Below are positions 1 to 7,592 of a DNA stretch of 10,236 nucleotides, piece after piece. Location: positions 1 to 10,236 of the forward strand of contig CANCQD010000088.1 in the NCBI GenBank assembly GCA_947380285.1, written 5' to 3'. Position numbers and translations under genes: made by a program. The stretch comes from Burkholderiaceae bacterium. Lineage in GTDB: Bacteria; Pseudomonadota; Gammaproteobacteria; Burkholderiales; Burkholderiaceae. Position 1 is the first letter of the stretch. Every line of letters begins with the position of its first letter. The notes beneath the pieces were generated by a model. It saw nothing but the letters and a program-made list of their open reading frames with translations. It was not told where the DNA came from and searched no databases.

Positions 1-273
1 GAAAGGGTATCTTGCTACTAATCTACTACTACCCTTAAAGTAGTTTCATACTATAAAAAGAGCAAAAAATCTCAGGATTTGAGTGTCGCAGTACTTTATA
101 TTGCAATGCAAAATAAGGAGGTCTTCCAGATTATTTTTATAGCTTCGTATTTTGACCAATCTTCCGAAGAGATTAGACAAAAGTTTTTTAGATAAGTAAG
201 CCTAAAAACACAAAGCGACTGAACTGAGATCGCCTCAACTTAACAATCTAAAAAGTAGTCTTTCAACTCTAAA
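1..273. other. AT-rich intergenic stretch, no complete gene
   Basis: No convincing gene lies here. Two plus-strand frames are open from the window edge and close at bases 36 and 43, so the tail of a plus-strand gene could end here, but the peptides are too short to identify. The stretch is AT-rich and contains a small imperfect hairpin around 160-176 (AATCTT / GAGATT arms). A weak terminator candidate for the minus-strand genes lies at 202-235 and is listed separately. Confidence 0.5.
202..235 (-). terminator. Weak intrinsic terminator candidate after the crotonase gene
   Basis: Read on the minus strand, AGGCGA pairs with TCGCTT (six pairs, one of them G-U) around an 11-base loop, followed by a T-rich run TGTGTTTTT. 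It lies about 40 bases past the stop codon of the crotonase-family gene, a sensible place to end the Bug-crotonase transcript. The stem is short and the loop large, so it could be fortuitous. Confidence 0.35.
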
Positions 274-1101
274 TTAACTTCCGATCCAAATCGGAGGCTG
301 CCCTTGCAAGAAAGAAGCAACTCCATTCTTAAAGTCATTGCTGCCATACGTTTCACTAATGAGATCGTTACAGTCAGGCAAATGATTCTTGATTAATCTT
401 GCCAACACCAGCTTGCTCGATTTTTGGGTAATGGGAGCTAATTTACTCAGTCGTTCTGCGAGATTCTCCGCCTCTTGAGCCAACTGCTCCTGCTCATAGC
501 ATGCTAGAAGATATCCTTGCTTGAGCAATTCTGGAGCAGAAATCATCTCAGCTAAAAGTAGCATGCGCTTAACAATATTAATATTGAGATGAGCAACCAG
601 CCAAGCAACATTTGACGCCGATAAACAATTTCCCAAGGTTTTGGCAATGGGCACTCCAAACTTGGCATCTGGAGTGGAGATTCTAAAGTCACAGCAACTC
701 GCAATTGCTAGCCCACCCCCTACTGCCATGCCATCGATCACAGCGATCGTAGGGATAGGCAAGGTCGCAAGAGGAGTGAGGTAGTCATCAATACCTTGCT
801 CATAACGAACTCCGTCTTGCCCATCCTGAAAGCGAGCAAACTGCGCTATATCGCTGCCAGATACAAAAGATCTCCCACCTGCACCTCTGAATATTGCTAC
901 ACGTACACTGGAATGTTGGGCAAGCTCAAGACAAATGGACTGAAGACGCTGATACATTCCAACGGTCATTGCATTGCGCGCAGCGATATGATCAAAGGTA
1001 ATGTGGGCAACGTTGCCGCGTATCTCTAAAACAACTTGCGCGATATTGCCCTTCTTACCTTGATCACCTTGATCATCATGATTACTCAGCTGCTGAACCA
1101 T
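274..1101 (-). CDS. Enoyl-CoA hydratase/isomerase (crotonase) family protein lacking both catalytic glutamates
   Basis: A 275-residue cytoplasmic protein of the crotonase fold, a normal length for the family. Visible landmarks are the N-terminal NAMT segment (43-46), the oxyanion-hole region FVSGSDI (79-85), and the GMAVGGG turn (124-130) followed by CCDFRI and KFGVP (147-151). In classical enoyl-CoA hydratase one catalytic glutamate follows GGGC and the other follows FGQP. The equivalent positions here are Ala132 and Ile152, with the same 20-residue spacing, so ordinary hydration by two glutamates is unlikely. The CoA-binding and oxyanion elements are kept, so it probably still handles an acyl-CoA, perhaps as an isomerase, decarboxylase or thioesterase-like enzyme; the reaction is unknown. 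It begins 7 bases after the Bug receptor stop codon and is surely co-transcribed with it. The ribosome-binding site is weak (AAGG about 15 bases upstream) and the first 20 residues are hydrophilic and poorly family-like, so a later start is possible. Confidence 0.9.
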   Translation of the reverse strand: MVQQLSNHDDQGDQGKKGNIAQVVLEIRGNVAHITFDHIAARNAMTVGMYQRLQSICLELAQHSSVRVAIFRGAGGRSFVSGSDIAQFARFQDGQDGVRYEQGIDDYLTPLATLPIPTIAVIDGMAVGGGLAIASCCDFRISTPDAKFGVPIAKTLGNCLSASNVAWLVAHLNINIVKRMLLLAEMISAPELLKQGYLLACYEQEQLAQEAENLAERLSKLAPITQKSSKLVLARLIKNHLPDCNDLISETYGSNDFKNGVASFLQGQPPIWIGS

Positions 1102-1108
1102 ATAGCGT

Positions 1109-2098
1109 TTATTCAGCCTTAATATTTAAGCTCTTTACTAAACGCTGGTATTTCGCCAGTTCGCCAGCCAAGAACAAGCTAAAGGCTGCCGGTGTTGCAG
1201 GACCTTCCGGCTGTAAGCCTTGAGCATCTAATGTTTTCTTAATTTGCGGATCAGCCATGGCTGCTTTAACAGCCAGATCAATCTTATTAACAACGGCTGG
1301 GTCCATCCCTTTTGGACCCATCACTGAGTACCAGTTAGTAACATCAAAGCCAGTGATACCAACCTCACTAAATGTTGGTACGTTTGGAAGAATAGATAAA
1401 CGTTTTGGTGTTGAAATAGCCAATGCCTTTAGACTTCCTTCTTTAATTTGCTGCAGGTTGGGCGGCAAGGTATCGAAGTTCATCGTAATTTGCCCACCAA
1501 GCAAATCAATAATGGCCTGACCGCTTCCCTTATAAGGAACGTGGTTGAGCTGGATACCAGCGATCTTGGCAAATAAAGCGCCCGCTAAATGTTGAGTGCT
1601 ACCAATGCCAGAAGATCCGTAAGTCATCTGCCCTGGATTTGCCTTGGCAAGAGAAATGAGTTGCGCTACTGAGTTCACCGGCAATGAAGCCTTTACTACC
1701 AGTACGTTCGGAACGTATCCCAAATAAGTAATTGGTGTGAAATCCGTTGCAGGATTGTAGGGAACGTTGGTTAATACAAAGGGTGCAATCGCATTGGAAT
1801 TGGAATGTCCAACCAGCAATGTATAGCCATCAGGATTTGCTTTGGCAATTTGATCTGCTGCAATCGTGCCGGCTGCTCCAGATTTATTTTCCACAATGAC
1901 GCTTTGACCGAGAATCTCACCCATCTTCGGAGCAATTGCACGGGCCACAATATCCGTACCACCACCGGGTGCAAAACCTACAATCAATCGAATCGGTTTA
2001 GTTGGGAAGGCTTGTTGTCCAAGAGCTAAAAATGGGGTCGTAGCCAGCGTGATCGCAAGCAAACTACGAACAGCCCACTGAGGCGTTTTAAGCAACAT
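1109..2098 (-). CDS. Bug-family tripartite tricarboxylate transporter substrate-binding protein
   Basis: A 329-residue periplasmic solute receptor of the Bug (TctC) family, which bind carboxylates and related small acids. The start at 2098 is preferred over longer readings because GGAG lies 5 bases upstream and the N-terminus becomes a clean Sec signal peptide (cleavage after ALG, about residue 27). The mature protein begins with the family signature PTKPIRLIVGFAPGGGTD and continues with VENKSGAAG, a second hallmark of the ligand-binding cleft. The length matches the family. No TctA or TctB membrane subunit is in the window; Bug receptors in Burkholderiales are often orphans, so the receptor may feed a distant transporter or act in sensing. 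It is the first gene of a minus-strand pair with the crotonase-family protein and diverges from the CoA-transferase gene, which suggests its ligand is the acid activated by that enzyme. The ligand itself cannot be deduced. Confidence 0.95.
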   Translation of the reverse strand: MLLKTPQWAVRSLLAITLATTPFLALGQQAFPTKPIRLIVGFAPGGGTDIVARAIAPKMGEILGQSVIVENKSGAAGTIAADQIAKANPDGYTLLVGHSNSNAIAPFVLTNVPYNPATDFTPITYLGYVPNVLVVKASLPVNSVAQLISLAKANPGQMTYGSSGIGSTQHLAGALFAKIAGIQLNHVPYKGSGQAIIDLLGGQITMNFDTLPPNLQQIKEGSLKALAISTPKRLSILPNVPTFSEVGITGFDVTNWYSVMGPKGMDPAVVNKIDLAVKAAMADPQIKKTLDAQGLQPEGPATPAAFSLFLAGELAKYQRLVKSLNIKAE

Positions 2099-2174
2099 AA
2101 AGTCTCCAAAATTGTTTTTATTGTGTTTGATACTATTAGAAGGTAATTCTAAACATATAAGAACAATCGAGACA
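2099..2174. promoter_or_regulatory. Divergent control region between Bug receptor and CoA-transferase genes
   Basis: This 76-base gap must carry the promoters of both diverging genes. On the plus strand a TTGATA box (2127-2132) is followed after 17 bases by a poor -10 candidate TAAACA (2150-2155); a better -10 lookalike TATAAG (2156-2161) has the wrong spacing. On the minus strand the Bug ribosome-binding site GGAG is clear, but no convincing promoter boxes were found. No strong operator palindrome is seen. Confidence 0.4.
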
Positions 2175-3425
2175 ATGACGAAAACACCTACTAATGCCAC
2201 TCTAAATGGCAAACAAGATCGACCATCGAGACCATTACCCCTATCAGGAGTGCGTGTTCTTGACGTAAGTCAAGTAATGGCTGGTCCTTACTGCTGCATG
2301 CTCTTGGCAGACTTAGGTGCCGATGTCATCAAAATTGAGCCTCCAGGAACCGGCGATCAAACGCGTGGAGCGATGGGATTCAAGATGAAGGGTTCAGACA
2401 GCATGGGCTTTCTGAATATGAATCGCAATAAGCGTAGCCTCACACTGAATCTCAAAACGGAGGCAGGTAAAAAAGTATTTTTTGAGTTGGTAAAGACTGC
2501 GGATATTTTGGTTGAGAACTATCGACCAGGCGTCATGAAGAAATTGGGAATTGATTACCCTTCTTTGCAAGCGCTTAATCCTGGTCTGGTCTACGCCAGC
2601 ATTTCTGGATTTGGGCAAACAGGTCCTTGGGCAGATCGCCCTGGATTTGATCTGATGGCTCAAGCAATGTCCGGCGTCATGAGTGTCACAGGATATCCCG
2701 ATGGGCCTCCAGTGAAGGCTGGTGTTCCAGTGGCGGATATTGGCTGCGCCCTATTTGCAGTCTATGGCATTTTGTCGGCCTACATTGGCAAAACGAAAAG
2801 TGGTGAAGGTCAATTTATTGATGCTTCACTCTTTGATTCTGCGCTGGCGTTCTCTATCTGGGATACGGCCCAATACTGGGGAACCGGCGTAGAGCCCTAT
2901 AAATTAGGTACGGCCAATCATATGAGCGCCCCCTACCAAGCGATGAAAGCCTCTGACGGTCACTTTGTAATGGGTGCAACCAATCAAAAACTGTGGAAGT
3001 TACTGTGCGACAAAATAGAGTGTCCAGAATTATTTGAAGACGCGCGTTTTAAAACGAATCCACTACGCTTAGCTAATCGTTTAGAGCTTGCTGCTGAACT
3101 AGAAAAGTCATTTGCAAATAAAACTGCTGATGAATGGGTTGACGCACTTTTAGCCGCGGGCATTCCGGCGGGTCCGATTAATACTTACCCAGAAGCATTT
3201 GATAGTGAACATGGCCGTCATCGCAAGATGCGAATGGAGATTGATCATCCAGTTGAAGGTAAGGTACCCAATATTGGTTTTGCCGTCAAAATGAATGGCA
3301 CCCCTCAAGAGGTATATCGCCACCCTCCATTATTGGGAGAACATACTAGCGAACTTCTTGCTGAACTAGGCATCGCAGGTGAAGAGCTTAAGGCTCTTGA
3401 GGCTGGCGGCGCCTTTGCACCATAA
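2175..3425 (+). CDS. CaiB/BaiF family (class III) CoA-transferase
   Basis: A 416-residue cytoplasmic enzyme that moves CoA between carboxylic acids. The N-terminal signature GVRVLDVSQVMAGPYCC, followed by LADLGADVIKIEPP and GDQTRG, is typical of the family, as are ENYRPGVMKKLGIDY and ISGFGQTGPW. The catalytic aspartate, which forms the acyl anhydride in formyl-CoA transferase, should be Asp188 in PVADIGCALF. The C-terminal half has LFEDARF, AGIPAGPI and HPPLLGEHT, so the protein is intact and of normal length. The start at 2175 is chosen because the upstream extension (a TTG start at 2112) is hydrophobic and unlike the family; the ribosome-binding site is weak. The gene diverges from the Bug receptor and crotonase pair, and the three probably serve one carboxylate pathway. 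The donor and acceptor acids are unknown. A strong terminator follows 26 bases after the stop codon. Confidence 0.95.
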   Translation: MTKTPTNATLNGKQDRPSRPLPLSGVRVLDVSQVMAGPYCCMLLADLGADVIKIEPPGTGDQTRGAMGFKMKGSDSMGFLNMNRNKRSLTLNLKTEAGKKVFFELVKTADILVENYRPGVMKKLGIDYPSLQALNPGLVYASISGFGQTGPWADRPGFDLMAQAMSGVMSVTGYPDGPPVKAGVPVADIGCALFAVYGILSAYIGKTKSGEGQFIDASLFDSALAFSIWDTAQYWGTGVEPYKLGTANHMSAPYQAMKASDGHFVMGATNQKLWKLLCDKIECPELFEDARFKTNPLRLANRLELAAELEKSFANKTADEWVDALLAAGIPAGPINTYPEAFDSEHGRHRKMRMEIDHPVEGKVPNIGFAVKMNGTPQEVYRHPPLLGEHTSELLAELGIAGEELKALEAGGAFAP

Positions 3426-3451
3426 TTTGCAACTGAATACAAGGAATTAGT

Positions 3452-3477
3452 AAAAAGGACTCCTAGGAGTCCTTTTT
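3452..3477. terminator. Bidirectional intrinsic terminator (perfect 26-base palindrome)
   Basis: Arms AAAAAGGACTC and GAGTCCTTTTT close on a CTAG centre, and the whole 26 bases equal their own reverse complement. Each strand therefore reads as a GC-containing stem followed by a T-run, serving the CoA-transferase gene (plus) from one side and the alkylsulfatase gene (minus) from the other. It lies between two converging stop codons (3425 and 3497). Confidence 0.9.
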
Positions 3478-3496
3478 TCATTGCAGTAAAGTTTAC

Positions 3497-5602
3497 TTAC
3501 TCACCAGCAGTAATTGCCATCTCCTGCGCTGCAAATGGATCCTTTGCCGGAGCTACTGATTTAGGAGCAGCTTTCACTTTTGTGCCTGGCATTAATTCAA
3601 AATCAGGAACAAAGATGGTTAAGGTACCTCTCAGTTGATCAAATACCTTGCGATCACCATCAAACTTCACCTTACCTTCGGCTTGCAGCTTGTCAAAGGT
3701 AGTTTGACCGCCCATCACCTGTTCTAGATCGCTGCGATTGAGAGTTACTGTGAGATTTGGGTTTTTTGCTTGCTGACCTTTAATATTGGTCAAAGCAGAG
3801 TTACTCATCTCAATCACAAACTTCTCGCCATTGTCTGGTATAGAAAGATTGATTACAAAATTCATACCCGCCGCTTTTTTGCTATCCATACTGATTGCAA
3901 GCGCATTGAGCCAAAGTTCGGTTGTCATACCTCTGATCATGTCTGGACCGTTGGATTTTGGTGAAGCTCCAGTCGGCATGCCGTGACGTAGCTCATAGGC
4001 GGCACCCAGGAAGCTATTACGCATACTTGGGCTTTCTTTCTGATAGCCGATCTGCTCAAAAATATCAGCCAGCAGATCCTTAGCTGCCGTGTTGTTCGGT
4101 TGCGCATAAACCAACTTATTCACAATCTCCATCGCTTCACGATATTTTCCTTGCTTATAAAGCTCCCTGCCCTTGGCCAAGATCTTGCCTGAGCCACCCA
4201 TCATTTCCACATACAGCGGTGCAGAATCTCTTGGTGACAATGGTGCTAGTGTTGCAGGATTAGCATCCCAATAACCTAAATAGCGATTGATGACGGCGCG
4301 GCTGTTATGTTCTTCTGAGCCGTGATAGCTGTGGGCAGCCCATTGTTTCTTCAGGCTTTCTGGCTGTTTATAGACATTCTGAATCTCATTAATGGTGACG
4401 CCATTATTTGCTAAGTGAAGTACTTCATTGTGCAAGTGGGCATAACTATCGCGCTGTGTGCGCATCACCTCTTGAATGCGCTCATTTCCCCAGCGTGGCC
4501 AACTATGAGAAGCAAACATCACTTCACTCTCATTGCCGTAGCGATATAAAGCATTATTAATATTCTTTGACCATGCCAAGGAGTCACGCACTAACGCACC
4601 ACGTAAGGTATAAATATTGTGAATCGTACCGGTGATATTTTCTGCTGCCCAAAACGCTTTGAATTGCGGGAAATAAGTATTCATCTCAGCAGGCGCTTCG
4701 GTGCCCGGCGTATTTTGAAACTCCATCTCGACACCATCAACCGTCATTTTTTCGTATGGCTGATTGATGTAGACATTTGGTTCTATCAGACCTAAATTAC
4801 CAGCAGCAGTATTTTTTCCAATCGATTGATCAACATGGCCAAATGGGCTTCTTGGCAACAAGACCCCATACTGAAAATACATTCTTCGGGTCATTGCATT
4901 GCCGGCATACACATTCTCAGCAATCGCATGATCCATAAAGCCAGCAGGTGCAATGATCTTCACTTTGCCGCTCTTGACGTCTTCCTCATTCACGACACCT
5001 CGCACGCCACCAAAGTGATCTCCATGTGAGTGTGAATACACCACCGCCACCACTGGACGCTTTCCAAGTTTCTCATTGGCCAACTCTAAAGCGGCGCGTG
5101 CTGTTTCTTTTGCGGTTAATGGATCAAACACAATCCAGCCAGTATTTGTTTTAATAAAACTAATGTTGGCTAAGTCAAAACCACGTACCTGATAAATTTT
5201 TCCCGGAACAACTTCATACAGCCCATAACCCATATTAAGAATGGCTTGGCGTTGCAATGAAGGATGCACGCTATCAAAGTCCTTACCTTGCAATAAGAAA
5301 TCATAACTTCCCATATCCCACGCAACATTTCCAGCGTCTGCCATGATCGTCTTATAAGGGGGCGCAGCAATAAAGCCTTTTTTAGATTCCTCAAAATCTC
5401 TTTTGTCTTCAAAAGGTAGGGTCTTGCGCAGACCATTTTGTAGCTCAACGGTATAGCTTGATGGCGCTTTACCTTTTTCATCAAAGTGCTTGCCTTGCAT
5501 GGCACCAGGATCAGCAACAACCCCGCCACCGCCTGCTGCCATTGCTAGCCCCGAGCTCATTAATATGATTGCAGCAGAAATGGATGTGAGTTTGATTTTC
5601 AT
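3497..5602 (-). CDS. Secreted alkylsulfatase, SdsA1/BDS1-type metallo-beta-lactamase-fold hydrolase
   Basis: A 701-residue exported enzyme expected to hydrolyse primary alkyl sulfate esters such as dodecyl sulfate to the alcohol and inorganic sulfate. The start at 5602 gives a clean Sec signal peptide (residues 1-22, cleavage after AMA) and is preferred over longer readings, although no good ribosome-binding site precedes it. The metallo-beta-lactamase domain carries HSHGDH (191-196), and further zinc ligands are expected at Glu302 in PGTEAPAEMN, Glu321 in WAAENI and His366 in ASHSWPRWGN. An alkylsulfatase dimerisation region follows (about 385-530, with YHGSEEHNSRAVINRYLGYWDANP), then a C-terminal SCP2-like lipid-binding domain (about 575-685) thought to present the alkyl chain. 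All three domains are present and the length is usual. The mature protein probably acts in the periplasm. It diverges from an outer-membrane-like protein gene across 85 bases. Released alcohol could be oxidised further, but no alcohol dehydrogenase is nearby. Confidence 0.95.
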   Translation of the reverse strand: MKIKLTSISAAIILMSSGLAMAAGGGGVVADPGAMQGKHFDEKGKAPSSYTVELQNGLRKTLPFEDKRDFEESKKGFIAAPPYKTIMADAGNVAWDMGSYDFLLQGKDFDSVHPSLQRQAILNMGYGLYEVVPGKIYQVRGFDLANISFIKTNTGWIVFDPLTAKETARAALELANEKLGKRPVVAVVYSHSHGDHFGGVRGVVNEEDVKSGKVKIIAPAGFMDHAIAENVYAGNAMTRRMYFQYGVLLPRSPFGHVDQSIGKNTAAGNLGLIEPNVYINQPYEKMTVDGVEMEFQNTPGTEAPAEMNTYFPQFKAFWAAENITGTIHNIYTLRGALVRDSLAWSKNINNALYRYGNESEVMFASHSWPRWGNERIQEVMRTQRDSYAHLHNEVLHLANNGVTINEIQNVYKQPESLKKQWAAHSYHGSEEHNSRAVINRYLGYWDANPATLAPLSPRDSAPLYVEMMGGSGKILAKGRELYKQGKYREAMEIVNKLVYAQPNNTAAKDLLADIFEQIGYQKESPSMRNSFLGAAYELRHGMPTGASPKSNGPDMIRGMTTELWLNALAISMDSKKAAGMNFVINLSIPDNGEKFVIEMSNSALTNIKGQQAKNPNLTVTLNRSDLEQVMGGQTTFDKLQAEGKVKFDGDRKVFDQLRGTLTIFVPDFELMPGTKVKAAPKSVAPAKDPFAAQEMAITAGE

Positions 5603-5687
5603 AAAAATACAAAGGAAGTCATTGGAAAATAGCAGCACCATGTTCGCTATGGTACATCTACCGATTTCTTTGGCTAAAATGCGTGTC
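5603..5687. promoter_or_regulatory. Divergent control region between alkylsulfatase and beta-barrel genes
   Basis: An 85-base gap shared by two diverging genes. It contains an inverted repeat with arms ACCAT (5637-5641) and ATGGT (5649-5653) around a 7-base spacer, near the middle of the gap, which could be a regulator site but is short. No convincing -35/-10 pair was found on either strand, and neither gene has a good Shine-Dalgarno sequence. Confidence 0.35.
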
Positions 5688-6641
5688 ATGAAGCTTTTCA
5701 GTCGCGTCCAGCGCCTTTCCTTTGCCACCCTATTTGTCCTGGGCCTTAGTTTTGCGCACGCCCAAACCCCCCTCCAGGATGCGGGAACTAACTATTTAAA
5801 AAAGCGGGCTGATGCCTTAATGACGATTACTGGGTACTCCCTAACCCCAGATGTCACCACAGGCAATCTTAAAATTACCAATGGCACTAGTGATAAGGCC
5901 GACTTACAGATGACCTCGCTTGGTGGTGGTGATCGCATCAGCGCAAACTTTCCCCTCTACTTAGAGGGGACTTTGGCTTTGAATCGCTATAACCCAACCT
6001 TTACGGATGGCGTTGGCAATCGATCCGTGAATATCCCCATGTATTGGAATAGCATCACAGGTACTGGCGGAGTTGGCTGGGATTTTCCAATCACAGATCA
6101 GTTGCGATTTAGGCCCATAGCCAATGTCATGCTTGGGCATTTAGAAAGTGATGCCTCTGTTGCTACGCGATATATCAACAATAATCGAGATATTAATTTG
6201 CAATTTATTAATAGTGGTCGCATGAACTCCTATGGGGTAGGAGGATCAGTCATGCTCGATTACGAAAACTATAAGCCTGATCAAGAAATTGATATCGAGT
6301 TACGCTACACCAATATTGCTATTCAAACCTTTGATAGCTCTACTGCAGTCCAAGGCTCTGCCGACTCTCAAAGTGTCTCGCTCTGGGCACGCAGCAGAAT
6401 TCCTACGCCTTTTATGGCTTTAGACAGACCTATCAGAGCGGTATTTGAAGCTGCAAATACCCAGTTCTTAGGTGATCTGCGCGGCACACTCGGATTCAGC
6501 TCGCTGTCATCTCTTGGCACCGGAGTAGAACTTGATCGCAGTGCCTCTGACCCTATCTTTTCAAGGATTAGGGTCGTCTTTCGCTATCAGTTTGGTCAAA
6601 ATGTGCGCGGCACCTCTATAGGCTTGGCTGCGAGTTTTTAG
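5688..6641 (+). CDS. Exported, probable outer-membrane beta-barrel protein of unknown function
   Basis: A 317-residue protein with a clear Sec signal peptide (residues 1-25, cleavage after AHA, mature start QTPLQ). The start at 5688 gives the most typical signal peptide; an in-frame ATG at 5679 would add three residues. The mature part has many short stretches of alternating polar and hydrophobic residues separated by Gly/Asn/Asp-rich turns, no hydrophobic helix, and a final strand ending in phenylalanine (GTSIGLAASF), as in proteins assembled into the outer membrane by the BAM complex. This points to a small barrel, perhaps like the solitary autotransporter-type barrels, but I do not recognise a specific family. 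It shares an 85-base divergent promoter region with the alkylsulfatase, so it may act in sulfate-ester entry or in envelope protection. That is inference only. The cytochrome c gene converges on it from the right. Confidence 0.75.
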   Translation: MKLFSRVQRLSFATLFVLGLSFAHAQTPLQDAGTNYLKKRADALMTITGYSLTPDVTTGNLKITNGTSDKADLQMTSLGGGDRISANFPLYLEGTLALNRYNPTFTDGVGNRSVNIPMYWNSITGTGGVGWDFPITDQLRFRPIANVMLGHLESDASVATRYINNNRDINLQFINSGRMNSYGVGGSVMLDYENYKPDQEIDIELRYTNIAIQTFDSSTAVQGSADSQSVSLWARSRIPTPFMALDRPIRAVFEAANTQFLGDLRGTLGFSSLSSLGTGVELDRSASDPIFSRIRVVFRYQFGQNVRGTSIGLAASF

Positions 6642-6652
6642 TTTCCTGAAAA

Positions 6653-6698
6653 CTATCTAAGCAATAGTCGCTGACGACCTAATGTAGGTTTTAGATAG
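6653..6698. repeat. Inverted repeat enclosing two small hairpins in a convergent gap
   Basis: Arms CTATCTAA (6653-6660) and TTAGATAG (6691-6698) pair perfectly. Inside lie GTCG-CTGA-CGAC (6667-6678) and ACCTA-ATG-TAGGT (6677-6689), which overlap by two bases. The element starts 12 bases after the beta-barrel stop codon, in the gap between two converging genes. No T-run follows on either strand, so it is not a standard terminator. It could be a 3' end structure that protects mRNA. Confidence 0.45.
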
Positions 6699-6769
6699 AG
6701 CTTACTTCGATATTTCAGCATTTTCAGCACCTGCTATTTTGGAGAAATTAGTCAGCTTAGGCAATGACA

Positions 6770-7279
6770 TTACTTTGCAGTTACATGAGAAAAGCCACTC
6801 CAATGTTTTGCAGAGGTAGGCACAAAATCAATATATTGCGTTTTGATTTGACCACCGGGCGGAACAAAATTTGGCGCCTGTTCACCAGCAGGGCCTAAGG
6901 ACCTCACAAATTGATAGGTAGCACGCAGATCTGACTCGGAAAACATTTGCATAGTAAACCAAGGCATAGGAGGCCTAGCCTGTAAATTTCTTGCAAAATT
7001 AACCCATTGGTCTTCTGTTAAATTCTGCATTAATAAACGTAAGTTAATGGGATAAGTAACGCCCCAAGGGCCTTTAAAGCCAGTTGAGTTACCAGTCAGC
7101 CATTTACTAGTTGGAATATTGCCGCCTTTTTCTGGATAGCCAGGCGTATGACAATCATTACAACCGGTAATCCTCACTACGTATTCTCCGCGGGCTATTG
7201 CTGCTGGAGGAGCGCTCTGTGCGAGTGCTCCCAGAGAGAAACTAAGTCCTAGCAATACTAAGATCAATCCTTTATTCAT
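6770..7279 (-). CDS. Periplasmic monohaem cytochrome c
   Basis: A 169-residue small electron-transfer protein. It has a Sec signal peptide (residues 1-20, cleavage after ALA, mature start QSAPP), one haem-binding motif CNDCH (40-44) preceded by RGEYVVRITG, as in class I cytochromes c, and a likely sixth ligand Met106 in RPPMPWF. The C-terminal helix is YQFVRSLGP, followed by a tail of about 40 residues rich in Pro and Gly. The haem would be attached in the periplasm. The ribosome-binding site GGGGAG sits close to the ATG. The gene stands alone, with 313 bases before it, so it probably has its own promoter. Its redox partner is not in the window. It converges on the beta-barrel gene. Confidence 0.9.
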   Translation of the reverse strand: MNKGLILVLLGLSFSLGALAQSAPPAAIARGEYVVRITGCNDCHTPGYPEKGGNIPTSKWLTGNSTGFKGPWGVTYPINLRLLMQNLTEDQWVNFARNLQARPPMPWFTMQMFSESDLRATYQFVRSLGPAGEQAPNFVPPGGQIKTQYIDFVPTSAKHWSGFSHVTAK

Positions 7280-7592
7280 ATCTCCCCTACCCTTATTTTA
7301 TTTACTCATCTCTAAGGCTAGAAAGATTTCTTCGTGCCTATATCCTGTGGTGTCTTTGATAGAACTCAGCCTAGAGGCTTAATGAAAATTGAGCCAAAAG
7401 AGGTTTTATCATGCGAACAGAATGCCCATAAATTAGAGATAGGTCAAATTTTTTATAAGCTTGCTCAATATAAAAATTTAGATTAAACAGCTTACTATTG
7501 CTCGATCTATTTTAGATAGAAGTGAAAGTTGCTTAAATAGCTGATAGCAGACCATCGGCTCTACTCATCATGGAACCCCTAAGCGAAGTAAC
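7280..7592. other. 313-base AT-rich gap upstream of the cytochrome gene
   Basis: No gene is supported here. It should hold the cytochrome c promoter on the minus strand. The only candidate is a TTGACC box (7442-7447) with a poor -10 (CATTCT, 7419-7424) 17 bases on, too weak to call. Small inverted repeats occur at 7505-7517 (ATCTA / TAGAT), at 7370-7379 (AGCC / GGCT) and at 7579-7596 (CTAAG / CTTAG, overlapping the DUF1254 stop codon), all with short stems. No intrinsic terminator for the DUF1254 gene was found. Confidence 0.45.

Noticed and set aside
2112..2174. N-terminal extension of the CoA-transferase starting from a TTG
   Set aside because: The added 21 residues are hydrophobic and unlike the family, which normally begins shortly before the GVRVLD segment. 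They would also occupy the divergent promoter gap.
964..4902. A shared 14-base word GGTCATTGCATTGC at 964-977 and 4889-4902
   Set aside because: Both copies lie inside unrelated coding regions and simply encode similar short peptides (NAMT followed by MY two residues later). No other similarity extends from them, so coincidence is likely.
5603..5728. Longer start of the alkylsulfatase reaching into the beta-barrel gene
   Set aside because: It would bury the signal peptide 42 residues inside the protein and overlap the opposite gene. The start at 5602 gives a normal exported protein.
6689..7520. An 11-base direct repeat TTTTAGATAGA on both sides of the cytochrome c gene (6689-6699 and 7510-7520)
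   Set aside because: It is AT-rich, short, and a near match also occurs around 186-196. There are no transposase remains or inverted ends, so it is not taken as a target-site duplication.
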